A stretch of DNA of 64,000 bases from contig DESK01000041.1 of NCBI GenBank assembly GCA_002361955.1, positions 32,256-96,255 of the forward strand, given 5' to 3'. Positions 44,059 through 53,222 of the stretch are shown piece by piece; position 1 is the first letter of the stretch; each line of letters opens with the position of its first letter. The translations under genes and the position numbers were made by a program. Source of the stretch: Lachnospiraceae bacterium UBA3316. GTDB taxonomy: Bacteria; Bacillota; Clostridia; Lachnospirales; Lachnospiraceae. Under the pieces are notes generated by a model. That model had not been told where the DNA came from. It saw nothing but the letters and a program-made list of their open reading frames with translations, and ran no database searches.

Positions 44059-45111
44059 TTACTGCTCTACTTTAGAGATCAGGATGCAATTCGGCGTCTC
44101 CACCTTGATGGGGCGTCCCTTCTGAACGATGATCTTCTTTTCATAATCGATATGGAAAAAGCGGATATCGTTCGACTCATGGTTCAATACCACCAGGGTC
44201 TTTTCATCCGGGAAGATCTCCAAATCCTTGGGATATCTGCCGCTGATCGGAAGCGTGCAGATATGGCTGAGCATTCCTGTCTGCTGATCAATCTGGAAGA
44301 TGGCTACGCTTTCGTCTCCGGCTGTGGAGCTGTACAGATATTTTCCGCTGGGGGCTATCCGAAGGCCGGAAGCGGCGCAGGCTCCCTCATTCACCGTTCC
44401 GATGGTTTTTACCTTCTGGAGCAATTCAAACTTAGGAGATTTTCCTGACCCGTCGTAGGAATAGGCCAGAATCTCATTGCTCAGTTCACAGACTACATAG
44501 GCAAATTTCCCATCGGGGCTGAAACGGATCAGCCTGGGGCCGGATTCCAGTTCGCAGCGAAGTACGTCGTACAGTCTGAGCTTTCCGTTTGCATTTACTT
44601 TATAAAGCTTGATCTGGTCAATTCCGTTATCTACCACACAGAGGTACTTTCCGTCCGGCGTAGGCATCGCGCAGCTTACATGAGGCCTGAAATTTCTCTC
44701 TGCTACACTGCCGAGCCCCCTGTGGAAAATGCCGTCCATGACATTTCCAAGGCTGCCGTCTTCATTGATCTTTACAACTGTGATCTTTCCGTCGTGGTAG
44801 CCTGCCACAAACAGTTTATTTCCCTCCTGGTTAACAGAAAGGAAGCATCCCCTCATTCCATCGATCCCCACATGGTTTACGGGAGTCAAATCACCATTTT
44901 GATCAATACGCAATACTGCAACGCCCTCATCTGCAATGGAATAGAGATATTTTCCGTTGTTTGACTTTGTGATATGCGAAGCATTGTTAACAGGAACGAC
45001 TGCCCGCTCCTTCATATATCCATTTTCCACATCCAGATCATATACATGAATTCCGATGCTGCTTCCATGTGTATAAGTACCCACATATGCTACATACTTT
45101 TCCTGGCTCAT
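44059..45111 (-). CDS. Lactonase-family beta-propeller (YbhE-like)
   Basis: 350 residues forming a seven-bladed beta-propeller of the 6-phosphogluconolactonase (YbhE) type. Start MSQEKYVAYVGTYTHGSSIGIHVYDLDV; a typical repeat is RLIRFSPDGKFAYVVCELSNE. No signal peptide. Family members hydrolyse 6-phosphogluconolactone or related lactones; no other pentose phosphate gene is nearby. Confidence 0.85.
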   Translation of the reverse strand: MSQEKYVAYVGTYTHGSSIGIHVYDLDVENGYMKERAVVPVNNASHITKSNNGKYLYSIADEGVAVLRIDQNGDLTPVNHVGIDGMRGCFLSVNQEGNKLFVAGYHDGKITVVKINEDGSLGNVMDGIFHRGLGSVAERNFRPHVSCAMPTPDGKYLCVVDNGIDQIKLYKVNANGKLRLYDVLRCELESGPRLIRFSPDGKFAYVVCELSNEILAYSYDGSGKSPKFELLQKVKTIGTVNEGACAASGLRIAPSGKYLYSSTAGDESVAIFQIDQQTGMLSHICTLPISGRYPKDLEIFPDEKTLVVLNHESNDIRFFHIDYEKKIIVQKGRPIKVETPNCILISKVEQ

Positions 45112-45183
45112 CTTCTGTTCCTCCTTAGGCCTTCCGTCAATCAGATTTTTCAGTCTGACTGCGCTCCTGTCAAATATATTCTC

Positions 45184-45212
45184 ATCTTAACATAAAATCA
45201 TGCATTTGTTAA
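45184..45212 (-). promoter_or_regulatory. Promoter of the lactonase gene
   Basis: Minus strand: -35 TTAACA (45212-45207), 17-bp spacer, -10 TAAGAT (45189-45184). With the promoter at 45325 and a repeat fragment, this accounts for the 308-bp gap between the lactonase and flavin reductase genes. Confidence 0.65.
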
Positions 45213-45235
45213 TATAGATTTTCTGAACTGGCTGA

Positions 45236-45267
45236 AAATGTTACTGTGAACGAAGGGAACAGATAAC
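45236..45267. repeat. Partial copy of the intergenic repeat (copy 3)
   Basis: AATGTTACTGTGAACGAAG followed by GGAACAGATAAC matches the right end of copies 1 and 2 (24 of about 30 bases in a row) but the rest is missing. The stem GTTACTGT with ACAGATAAC has one bulge. It is the terminal hairpin alone, in a divergent intergenic region. Confidence 0.65.
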
Positions 45268-45324
45268 GGAAACATAATCCTATGGATACCTGGCTGCAAT
45301 TTCGCCTGTATCATGCGGTGCCTA

Positions 45325-45353
45325 TTGACAGTCAGAGAAACCTGTGGGATGAT
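45325..45353 (+). promoter_or_regulatory. Promoter of the flavin reductase gene
   Basis: Perfect -35 TTGACA (45325-45330), 17-bp spacer, moderate -10 GATGAT (45348-45353). Confidence 0.5.
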
Positions 45354-45419
45354 AGGCAGTACGACAGAACTCGGCTATGGCAGCCGGCGTCACATGTTAG
45401 GAAATCAGGAGGTGCAAAT

Positions 45420-45926
45420 ATGAGCTTTAAAGAAATGAAACCGGAAGAACTGCAGAAAAATCCTTTTACTATGATTGGCAGGGAGTGGCTGCTTGTCACA
45501 GCGGAAAAGGATGGAAAGGCGAATACGATGACTGCGTCCTGGGGCGGTGTGGGCGTTATGTGGGGAAAAAATGTGGCTTTTATCGTGATCCGTCCGCAGC
45601 GCTATACAAAGGAATTTATCGATGGCTCCGAGGGCTTTTCCCTGTCTGTGTTGGATGAAACATTCCGTAAGACGTACAGCTATCTGGGGAGCGTGTCAGG
45701 GAGAGATGAGGATAAGATCGCGAAATCGGGCCTGACGCTGTCCCACGAGGGAGCCACGCCTTATTTTGAGGAGGCCAACACGGTGCTGGTATGCCGCAAG
45801 CTTTACGCGCAGGAATATACCCCTGACTGCTTCCTCGACAATACACCCAATGAAAAATGGTATCCGGACAAAGACTACCATACGATGTATATTGCGGAGA
45901 TTGAAAAAGTACTGGTAAGGGAGTAA
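45420..45926 (+). CDS. Flavin reductase-like FMN-binding protein
   Basis: 168 residues with a split-barrel FMN-binding fold: NPFTMIGREWLLVTAEKDGKANTMTASWGGVGVMWGKN and FIVIRPQRYTKEFID. AGGAGG lies 7 nt before the ATG. Similar to flavoredoxin-type proteins of anaerobes; an electron-transfer role is inferred. No close operon partner. Confidence 0.85.
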   Translation: MSFKEMKPEELQKNPFTMIGREWLLVTAEKDGKANTMTASWGGVGVMWGKNVAFIVIRPQRYTKEFIDGSEGFSLSVLDETFRKTYSYLGSVSGRDEDKIAKSGLTLSHEGATPYFEEANTVLVCRKLYAQEYTPDCFLDNTPNEKWYPDKDYHTMYIAEIEKVLVRE

Positions 45927-45929
45927 TAT

Positions 45930-45974
45930 TAAAAAGACAGCGAAGCGCACAGAACGTGTTTCGCTGTCTTTTTA
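45930..45974. terminator. Bidirectional terminator of flavin reductase and the symporter
   Basis: AAAAAGACAGCGAA pairs with TTCGCTGTCTTTTT (perfect 14-bp arms) around a 14-nt loop, with A/T runs on both sides. Confidence 0.92.
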
Positions 45975-45986
45975 CATACGGGGCAT

Positions 45987-47357
45987 TTATCCCGCGAATT
46001 TCGTATAATATCCCATGGCAAAAATGACAATGACGATGAGCGGGAGAACGTATTTTACGTATCCACGGATCCATTTTGGGAATTTCATGCCGCTTCCCGT
46101 ATTTGCTTCTTTCATAAACTTCTCATAGCCCCAGCCGCATTTACTGGTGCAGAACAGCAGATAGATCAGGCTTCCCAGAGGAAGGAGATTGTTGCTGACA
46201 ATGAAATCTTCCAGATCCAGCACATTGCTTCCGCTGCCAAAGGGGGTAAAGCCTGCCAGGACATTGAAGCCCAGCACACAGGGCATAGAAAGCACTATGA
46301 TAACGATCAGGTTAACCAGCACCGCTTTTTTCCTGGAGCAGCCTGTCAGGTCCATGGCGAAGGAAAGGATGTTTTCAAACACGGCTATGATTGTGGAGAG
46401 AGCCGCAAAGGACATAAACAGGAAAAACAGAGTTCCCCACAGCCTTCCGCCTTTCATGGCATTAAATACATTCGGCAGAGTGATGAAGATCAGGCTGGGG
46501 CCGCTGTCCGGCTGTACGCTGTAGGCAAAGCAGGCAGGGAAAATAATAAGGCCTGCCATCAGGGCTACAAAAGTGTCCAGAACTGTCACACTGACAGCCT
46601 CCCCTGTCAGCGCCCTGTCTTTGCCGATATAGCTTCCGAAAATAGCCAGCGCGCCGATCCCCAGGCTCAGGGTGAAAAATGCCTGTCCCATGGCGGCATA
46701 GATCGCTTCCCCGATGCCGGCTTTCCTAAGCTTTCCGAAATCCGGCCAGAGATAAAAGCGAAGGCCCTCCTCTCCTCCGGGCAGAACGACGGAACGCACC
46801 GCCAGTACCACCATCAGCGCGAGAAGGCAGAGCATCATAGCCTTCGTAATCTTTTCCACTCCGTTTTGGAGTCCTCTGGCGCAAATGGCGAAGCCCAAAA
46901 GCACGGTCAGAACCATAAAGACGGTCATCAGGCCGGGATTTGCCGTCAGATCTACAAATGCCTGCTGTACCTGTTCGGAATTCAGGCCCTGGAACTGCCC
47001 TGCGGCCATTTTAAAGAAATACAGTACCATCCATCCACCTATAGTGGTGTAGAACATCATCAAAAGATAGTTTCCAGCCATGGCTCCCCATTTGTACCAG
47101 TGCCATTTTGTTCCCTTAGGCTCCAGCACGTCAAAAGAAAGCGCCGCGCTCTTCTGGCTGGCACGTCCCACGGAAAATTCCATTACCATGATCGGGAGTC
47201 CCAGGATCACCAGGAAAAACAGATACAGCAGCACAAACGCAGCTCCGCCGTACTTGCCTGCAATATAGGGAAAACGCCATACGTTTCCCAGGCCGATGGC
47301 GCATCCGGCAGAAATCAGGATGAACCCAAGTCTGGAACCAAATTTTTCTCTTTCCAT
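45987..47357 (-). CDS. Sodium-dependent transporter (SNF family)
   Basis: 456-residue membrane protein with about eleven segments. Start MEREKFGSRLGFILISAGCAIGLGNVWRFPYIAG, which holds the sodium-site signature. Family members import amino acids or neurotransmitter-like compounds with Na+. Substrate cannot be told from sequence. Confidence 0.93.
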   Translation of the reverse strand: MEREKFGSRLGFILISAGCAIGLGNVWRFPYIAGKYGGAAFVLLYLFFLVILGLPIMVMEFSVGRASQKSAALSFDVLEPKGTKWHWYKWGAMAGNYLLMMFYTTIGGWMVLYFFKMAAGQFQGLNSEQVQQAFVDLTANPGLMTVFMVLTVLLGFAICARGLQNGVEKITKAMMLCLLALMVVLAVRSVVLPGGEEGLRFYLWPDFGKLRKAGIGEAIYAAMGQAFFTLSLGIGALAIFGSYIGKDRALTGEAVSVTVLDTFVALMAGLIIFPACFAYSVQPDSGPSLIFITLPNVFNAMKGGRLWGTLFFLFMSFAALSTIIAVFENILSFAMDLTGCSRKKAVLVNLIVIIVLSMPCVLGFNVLAGFTPFGSGSNVLDLEDFIVSNNLLPLGSLIYLLFCTSKCGWGYEKFMKEANTGSGMKFPKWIRGYVKYVLPLIVIVIFAMGYYTKFAG

Positions 47358-47587
47358 AGATTAATCTCCTTTGTTTCTATAACGAATTGTTCTCCTTAGT
47401 TTACAACATTTTACAGCATAAAGGAAGCAGTTTTTTGCATATTTATAGGTTTTATAGTTTTTTTACGCATCCGAGCGGTTTTTTGACTGAATTTTCAATG
47501 CAGTACTGCTTTAAAGTGCGAAACAAACAATTGACAGAAAAACATCCGGTGGCTTATACTGATACACGGAAAGGAACAGAACATACC

Positions 47588-48481
47588 ATGGAAAGGATCT
47601 TTCATTATAAAATCGGCCCCCAGGACGCCGGGTGTTCCATCACGGCCTATCTGCGGGCAAGAGGCTACTCCCGCCGCATTCTTACGCATTTGAAACAGAC
47701 AGAACGCAGTATCCTGAGAAACGGCCTTGCAGTTTTTACAAACCAAAAGCTTGCCGTTGGAGATATTCTGACGATAACACTCATAGAATCCGAAGGCTCG
47801 GAAACGATCGCCCCTGTCCCCATGCCTCTTTCTATCGTATATGAGGACGCGGATCTGCTCGTCATTGACAAACCGGCTGATACGCCGATTCATCCATCCT
47901 TTGACAATCACGAAAATACATTGGCCAATGGCCTTGTCTCGTATTATGCCAAGCAGGGCATTCCGTTTACCTACCGCTGTATCAACCGGCTGGATCGGGA
48001 TACGACAGGGCTTTTGATCGTTGCCAAGCATATGTACAGCGCCTCTCTTCTATCCGGAATGTCCATGGAGCATCAGATTCACCGGGAATATCTGGCCATT
48101 GCCGCAGGGCGTCTTCCCGACTCCGGCACGATCGATGCTCCCATTGCCAGAAAGGAGGGGTCTGCCATCGAACGATGCGTGGATTTTCAAAAGGGAGAAA
48201 AGGCGGTAACCCACTTTTTTCTTGAAAGCTTTCGGGAGGGATATTCTCTTGTCCGGCTGCGGCTGGAGACTGGACGTACCCATCAAATCCGGGTCCATAT
48301 GCGTCATATTGGACATCCTCTGCTGGGGGATTTTCTGTACTGTACGGATTTCCCCGAGGCGCAAAAGAAAATGCAGCGCCAGGCGCTGCATTCCTATCTG
48401 CTGCATTTTACACATCCCATTACCGGGGAAGAGCTTCGCTTTACTTCGCCTCTCCCGCCGGATATGAGATGGATGATTTAA
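47588..48481 (+). CDS. RluA-family pseudouridine synthase
   Basis: 297 residues: an S4-like N-terminal part and the catalytic RluA domain with the active Asp in INRLDRDTTGLLIVAKH (about 136-152) and RTHQIRVHMRHIGHPLLGD. The ATG at 47588 is preceded only by a distant AAAGGA. It modifies rRNA or tRNA uridines; which one is unknown. Its stop TAA abuts the stop of the convergent gene without a gap. Confidence 0.9.
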   Translation: MERIFHYKIGPQDAGCSITAYLRARGYSRRILTHLKQTERSILRNGLAVFTNQKLAVGDILTITLIESEGSETIAPVPMPLSIVYEDADLLVIDKPADTPIHPSFDNHENTLANGLVSYYAKQGIPFTYRCINRLDRDTTGLLIVAKHMYSASLLSGMSMEHQIHREYLAIAAGRLPDSGTIDAPIARKEGSAIERCVDFQKGEKAVTHFFLESFREGYSLVRLRLETGRTHQIRVHMRHIGHPLLGDFLYCTDFPEAQKKMQRQALHSYLLHFTHPITGEELRFTSPLPPDMRWMI

Positions 48482-50416
48482 TTATCCTTTACGTCTTTTC
48501 GTAACAGCTACGCCGCCGATGCACAGGAGGCATACGATGTATACGACTGCCAGCGGAAGAATCGGGGAATTGTCTCCCGTCTTTGCCGCGACCTTGCCGG
48601 AAACGGTGGTGGACGGGGTTCCCGCCGCGATCTTGAAGGATACGGATTTCGTATCGGTCGTACCGCTGTTTACCCAGTTTGCACCATCAAAGGTCTGGCG
48701 GTTGTAGCTGACCTTCAGCGTGTAATCACCTGCGCTTGACAGGCGGAAGGTTCCTTTAAAATCGTTGGCTGCGAAATAGTTGACGTTGCTCACTGTCCAG
48801 CTTGCCGGCAGATATCTCACATCCCCTTTTTTCGGCTTTTGGTTATCCATGCCGCCGCCCACAGCCTGGAACGTAAGATCCGTATTGGCCGCATAGGTCT
48901 TTCCGGCTTCAATGCTGTTGATTTTGTTTTCCGATATGTCGGGAACCTTTGGCTCATAAGCTCTGACTACCACATGTACGCTTGTCTTCAGGCTGATGTG
49001 ATCCGGGTTATAGATCCCGGAGGGAAGAGTGATTTTCCCTTTCACGTCAAATACCTGCTGACCCGTCGTATATTTGCTGTAATCGGCTGCCTTTACATTC
49101 CAGACAACCTTTACCTTCTTATCTCCGGCGGAGGTTTTGATCGTCACCTTTGTGGGAAGTCCCAAGGCCTTTGCGTTTTTGTCCTGTCCGTGCTTTTTTA
49201 CGATCTTCTGCGGTTTGACGATCCGGATAAACTTTGTCCCTTTGACCGTAACATTTGCTTTTACCGTCTGGGAGGTTCCCTGGTCAGTTTTTACTGAGAT
49301 CGTATCCTCGTAGGAGCCGGTATCCAGGCCTTCCTTTGGTGTAACGGTAAAGCTGGCCTTTGCGCCGGGAGCCAGTTCTGTCGCGGAGAGCTTTCCGACC
49401 TCAAAATTCACGGCAGAGGGCTGCTGCAGTTTCACGGAAGTGTTTCCTGTATTTGTGATTTCCACCTTCTGGGCTGCCGGTGCTTTATAGCCGAGCTTCA
49501 CAGAACCAAAGTTCAGGGAAGAGGTGCTCACACTGATGGTGTAGGTGCTGGCTGGCTTTGTCTCGGACTCCTTTTTGGATTCCTTCTCGGATTCTTTTTC
49601 CGTCTCTTTCTCGGATTCCTTCTCGGTCTCTTTTTCAGATTCCTTTTCAGATTCCTTTTCGGATTCTTTTTCGGTCTCCTTCTCGGTTTCCTTTTCAGAT
49701 TCCTTCTCAGGTTCCTCTTCGTCTGCCATTGGCATGGTCCCTGGCAAATCTGTTTTATCCGCTTTCTTTATTTCGGGAGCCTTTGTCTCAGGTTCCTTCT
49801 TTTCGGATTCCTTCACTTCGGGAGCCTTCGTCTCGGGCTCTTTCTTTTCGGATTCCTTTGTTTCGGGGGCCTTCGTCTCAGGTTCCTTCTTTTCGGTTTC
49901 TTTCACTTCGGGAGCCTTCGTCTCAGGCTCTTTCTTTTCGGTTTCCTTTGTTTCGGGAGCCTTCGCCTCGGGTTCCTTCTTTTCGGTTTCTTTCACTTCG
50001 GGAGCCTTCGTCTCGGGCTCTTTCTTTTCGGTTTCCTTTGTCGCCGGTTCCTTTGCCTCTTCTACCGTTTTTGACCATTTGGATGTATAGCTTTTCTTGG
50101 AATCCTTAGTTTCCTTTACTACGATGCGGAACACCTTGCCGATGTCCTTTTCGGTAAGCTGGAGAGTCTCTTCACCTTCCCCTACATCTTTTGCTTTGTC
50201 ATTTTTCTCATCCTGATCTTTTTTCTGCCATTGTATTGTGGCTTTTAACGCGTCCGGCAGTTTTGAAAGATCTGCCGTAAGTATCTCTCCTACCGTCGTT
50301 TGTCCTGTGACGGCGACAGTGATCTCCTCTGTATCGGTATCTGCTAAGACCTGAAGAGGCAGCAGCCCCAGCAGCATACAGACGGTGAGAAGTATTGCGA
50401 AAATCTTCTTTCTCAT
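48482..50416 (-). CDS. Surface protein with Glu/Lys repeats and KTGD membrane anchor
   Basis: 644 residues: signal peptide (about 1-26), an A1-like Ig region (30-115), a low-complexity region (about 123-310) made of 15-residue units such as ETKAPEVKETEKKEP and then ESEKETEK, an ASH-like beta domain (FGSVKLGYKAPAAQKVEITNTG, about 310-390), two more beta-rich domains, and a C-terminal AAKTGDNS, hydrophobic helix and RRKG. That end resembles a sortase signal in which the usual LPxTG-type motif is reduced to KTGD. Repeats are also visible in the DNA (49556-50045) and may change in number. Confidence 0.82.
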   Translation of the reverse strand: MRKKIFAILLTVCMLLGLLPLQVLADTDTEEITVAVTGQTTVGEILTADLSKLPDALKATIQWQKKDQDEKNDKAKDVGEGEETLQLTEKDIGKVFRIVVKETKDSKKSYTSKWSKTVEEAKEPATKETEKKEPETKAPEVKETEKKEPEAKAPETKETEKKEPETKAPEVKETEKKEPETKAPETKESEKKEPETKAPEVKESEKKEPETKAPEIKKADKTDLPGTMPMADEEEPEKESEKETEKETEKESEKESEKESEKETEKESEKETEKESEKESKKESETKPASTYTISVSTSSLNFGSVKLGYKAPAAQKVEITNTGNTSVKLQQPSAVNFEVGKLSATELAPGAKASFTVTPKEGLDTGSYEDTISVKTDQGTSQTVKANVTVKGTKFIRIVKPQKIVKKHGQDKNAKALGLPTKVTIKTSAGDKKVKVVWNVKAADYSKYTTGQQVFDVKGKITLPSGIYNPDHISLKTSVHVVVRAYEPKVPDISENKINSIEAGKTYAANTDLTFQAVGGGMDNQKPKKGDVRYLPASWTVSNVNYFAANDFKGTFRLSSAGDYTLKVSYNRQTFDGANWVNSGTTDTKSVSFKIAAGTPSTTVSGKVAAKTGDNSPILPLAVVYIVCLLCIGGVAVTKRRKG

Positions 50417-50476
50417 AAAAACACCTTCTTTCTCTAATCCCTATAACTAAAATGAACATATGTCTCCTTTTTATAC

Positions 50477-50505
50477 ATTATACTATTCTTCCTGGAGCGC
50501 CGCAA
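50477..50505 (-). promoter_or_regulatory. Promoter of the KTGD surface protein gene
   Basis: Minus strand: -35 TTGCGG (50505-50500), 17-bp spacer, -10 TATAAT (50482-50477). Confidence 0.7.
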
Positions 50506-50611
50506 TATAATATCTGAAAATTAAGATTAATTAAGAAAATTTTAGGCACAGTTCATGGATATTGTCTTGCAGATTCCTGGCGCAAGTTCCGTTTTGTTTT
50601 TTAAGTCTCCC

Positions 50612-50640
50612 TTGATTTTACGGCCGGAGTATATTATTAT
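50612..50640 (+). promoter_or_regulatory. Promoter of the 50684 Crp/Fnr gene
   Basis: -35 TTGATT (50612-50617), 17-bp spacer, -10 TATTAT (50635-50640). A GTTGT-TTTT-ACAAC dyad (50656-50669) stands between it and the ribosome site and might be an autoregulatory operator or a small RNA hairpin. Confidence 0.6.
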
Positions 50641-50683
50641 CATTAGAACAAAATGGTTGTTTTTACAACATGAAGGGGTTAGG

Positions 50684-51358
50684 ATGAACAAATATTTGAA
50701 TCTGCTAAAACATACAAAATTATTTTATGGAATCACAGAACAGGAAATAGAGTCTATACTGGGATGCCTCCTGGCCAAAAGCCAAAGCTATCAGAAGGGA
50801 GAGTATGTGTTTCGCAGGGGAGAACCTGTCACTGCTATGGCAATGCTTCTCACCGGGTGCGTCCACATCCAAAAAGAAGATTATTGGGGGAATTTGAGTA
50901 TCCTGAATGAAATTTTGGAAGGTGAACTCTTCGGAGAAGTATATGCCTGCCTGGGCCATGATGAAATCCTGAATAATGCGGTGGCGGTAAAGCCCAGTGT
51001 GGTACTTTTTCTGGATATTAACCGGATACTTACCATGTGCCCGTCTGCCTGCCATTTCCACAGCCGCCTGATCCGAAACCTGCTTTCTGTTCTGGCGGCA
51101 AAGAATAAGGCGCTGACGCAGAAACTGGAGCACATGTCCCAAAGAACTACCCGCGAGAAATTGTTGTCCTATCTGTCGGAGCAGTCTCTGAAAGCAGGAT
51201 GCGCTTCCTTCGATATTCCATTTAACCGCCAGCAGCTTGCCGATTTTCTTTCGGTTGACCGGAGCGCGATGTCAAATGAGCTTTGCAGGATGAGGGATGA
51301 AGGGATACTGTTGTTTGACAGAAACCATTTTACCCTGAATGCAAAAACCCCCCTGTAA
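50684..51358 (+). CDS. Crp/Fnr-family transcription regulator
   Basis: 224 residues: a cyclic-nucleotide-binding-like domain (about 15-130, YQKGEYVFRRGEPVTAMAMLLTGC) and a C-terminal winged helix-turn-helix (about 160-224, FNRQQLADFLSVDRSAMSNELCRMRDEGIL). It has five scattered Cys but no FNR-type cluster. Encoded convergently to asrC; whether it acts on asr genes is unknown. No cyclic nucleotide enzyme is nearby. Confidence 0.9.
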   Translation: MNKYLNLLKHTKLFYGITEQEIESILGCLLAKSQSYQKGEYVFRRGEPVTAMAMLLTGCVHIQKEDYWGNLSILNEILEGELFGEVYACLGHDEILNNAVAVKPSVVLFLDINRILTMCPSACHFHSRLIRNLLSVLAAKNKALTQKLEHMSQRTTREKLLSYLSEQSLKAGCASFDIPFNRQQLADFLSVDRSAMSNELCRMRDEGILLFDRNHFTLNAKTPL

Positions 51359-51442
51359 GCAACAGAGGGGCAGACATATATGTTTATTCCCGCGGCCAAC
51401 GAGCCGGGCGGCCGCACTTGTGCGGATATTTGATTTCATTTT

Positions 51443-52417
51443 TCAACGGTCAAAGTGGATTCCGTTCCAATAGACACAGTCCTTTATCTTCGTTTCCGGC
51501 AAAAGTTCCACTCCGTCCAATGCCCATTTCTTATATTCCGTAAAACCAACCCGGTCTATGATATAGCCGATATGCTCCTTGCCGCCCGGCGCGCTTGGGT
51601 CAATGTACGCTTTTACAAAGCGGTAGGTGTTCAGAATGATTTTCACGATCGTATCTTCATCCGTCCAGATCAGAAAATCTTCACCGAGCCTTGGATTTTT
51701 CTTTCCGGCGCGGCCCATCAGCGTCAGCTTATAATACTTCTTTTTGCTCCGGGTGAGGGCGCGGGTAGGGCATTTTGTCACGCAGACACCGCAGCCGATA
51801 CATTTTTCTTCATCCCGGATAATTTTATAATTTTCCATGCGCAGGGCGTTCACGGAAAGACTTTTACAGCCCTTGATACAGGCCTGGCAGCTTACGCACC
51901 GGGACGGATCGTACTGCGGCATGGTCATGCCGATAATCCCGAAATCGTGGAGACGTACCTTTCCGCAGTCGTTGGAGCATCCGGTCAGCGCAATCTTAAA
52001 ATGCAGGTCGTTAGGAAAAACTGCTTTTTCAATCCGCTTTGCCAATTCCGACGTATTGTAATTTGCGAAGGGACAAACGTTATTGCCGATGCAGGCTGTG
52101 ATGTTTCTTGTCCCGGAAGCCGGATAGCCGCTTCCGGGCTCCTGCTGGTTAATATCCAGAAGCTCGATAATCGGCTGGAGCATTTCATTAATCGCATCCA
52201 TATCTTCCAGCCGGATTCCCTCAATCTCAAATCCCTGCCGTGTGGTGAGATGGACAATGCCATTCCCGTATTTTTCCGCGATCTCCTGAACCATGCCGAG
52301 AATCTCCGCTTTCAGATAGCCGCCCGGCACACGGATACGGGATGCGCCGATCCCCCGGGCTTTGCTGATTCTGTATGCATTCTTTTTTGCTTTCTTTGTG
52401 TTGATATCCAGACCCAC
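51443..52417 (-). CDS. asrC: Anaerobic sulfite reductase subunit C
   Basis: Siroheme and iron-sulfur subunit that reduces sulfite to sulfide. 324 residues from a GTG start at 52417 with AAGGAGG at the right distance; a TTG 21 nt earlier has no ribosome site. It has HLTTRQGFEIEGI, the cluster-siroheme cysteines in CIGNNVCPF and LTGCSNDCG, and two [4Fe-4S] ferredoxin motifs CVSCQACIKGC and CIGCGVCVTKC. Thirteen bases behind the asrB stop. Confidence 0.95.
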   Translation of the reverse strand: MGLDINTKKAKKNAYRISKARGIGASRIRVPGGYLKAEILGMVQEIAEKYGNGIVHLTTRQGFEIEGIRLEDMDAINEMLQPIIELLDINQQEPGSGYPASGTRNITACIGNNVCPFANYNTSELAKRIEKAVFPNDLHFKIALTGCSNDCGKVRLHDFGIIGMTMPQYDPSRCVSCQACIKGCKSLSVNALRMENYKIIRDEEKCIGCGVCVTKCPTRALTRSKKKYYKLTLMGRAGKKNPRLGEDFLIWTDEDTIVKIILNTYRFVKAYIDPSAPGGKEHIGYIIDRVGFTEYKKWALDGVELLPETKIKDCVYWNGIHFDR

Positions 52418-52430
52418 TGCCCATCCCTCC

Positions 52431-53222
52431 TTAATCAATCAGATGTTTGCTTTCTGCGTAATTGAATACCGGCCCGTCCAGACAGACATAGGTATCATTC
52501 ATTTTGCAGTGACCACATTTTCCAAGGCCGCAGCACATTTTTCTTTCATGGGATATCCAGATATTCTGCTCCGGCACGCCCCGTTTCAGAATTTCCATAA
52601 TCGTAAAACGGATCATGGCCGGCGGCCCGACGGTGATAAAATCTGTATTGGAAACATCCACGATCGGGAGGTCAGGGATATATTTTGTGACCATGCCCGT
52701 CAGCCCGCGGTAGCCTTCCGGCGCAGAGTCTACGGTCTTAATCACCTGCAGCGCACTCTCCCACCGTTCAAAATCCTGCCTAAACAAAATATCCTGGGGA
52801 GATTTGAACCCGGCAATCAGTGTTGTGCTGACCGCTTCTTCGGGATGTTCGCAGAAATAATCCACAACCCCCTTTACAGGGGAAAGCCCTGTCCCCCCTG
52901 CGATAACGACAAGTTCTTTCCCTTTATAATTTTCTATGTCAAATCCGTTTCCGTAGGGGCCGCGCATGGGCAGGACAGAACCCTCATAGCGTTCAAATAT
53001 TTGAGCGGTCACTTTTCCGACTCTCCGGATCGTCAGGTCAACGGTGCCTGCGCCGATCCCACTGACAGAAATGGGGGCTTCTCCATATTTCGGAATGGAA
53101 ACCTCAAAAAATTGTCCCGGTTTTACGCTGCCTGAAAAACTCATGCGGAACGTATATTCGATATCTGTATGGCGGATGATTTCTCTTACCTGCGATGGAA
53201 AAGGGATATATTCGTTTTTCAT
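52431..53222 (-). CDS. asrB: Anaerobic sulfite reductase subunit B
   Basis: Electron-transfer subunit: 263 residues with a flavin/NAD-binding ferredoxin reductase fold (VVIAGGTGLSPVKGVVDYF) and a C-terminal [2Fe-2S] site CGLGKCGHCKMNDTYVC. Probably passes electrons from NADH to asrC. Its ATG directly abuts the asrA stop codon. Confidence 0.95.
   Translation of the reverse strand: MKNEYIPFPSQVREIIRHTDIEYTFRMSFSGSVKPGQFFEVSIPKYGEAPISVSGIGAGTVDLTIRRVGKVTAQIFERYEGSVLPMRGPYGNGFDIENYKGKELVVIAGGTGLSPVKGVVDYFCEHPEEAVSTTLIAGFKSPQDILFRQDFERWESALQVIKTVDSAPEGYRGLTGMVTKYIPDLPIVDVSNTDFITVGPPAMIRFTIMEILKRGVPEQNIWISHERKMCCGLGKCGHCKMNDTYVCLDGPVFNYAESKHLID

Noticed and set aside
49556..50045. Tandem DNA repeats that look array-like
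   Set aside because: Repeats are in frame and code for protein; there are no unique spacers, so it is not CRISPR.
49545..50109. Two long plus-strand open frames rich in Ser, Phe, Pro and Arg across the repeat region
   Set aside because: They are the antisense of the Glu/Lys repeat region of the surface protein. No ribosome site and no family-like sequence.
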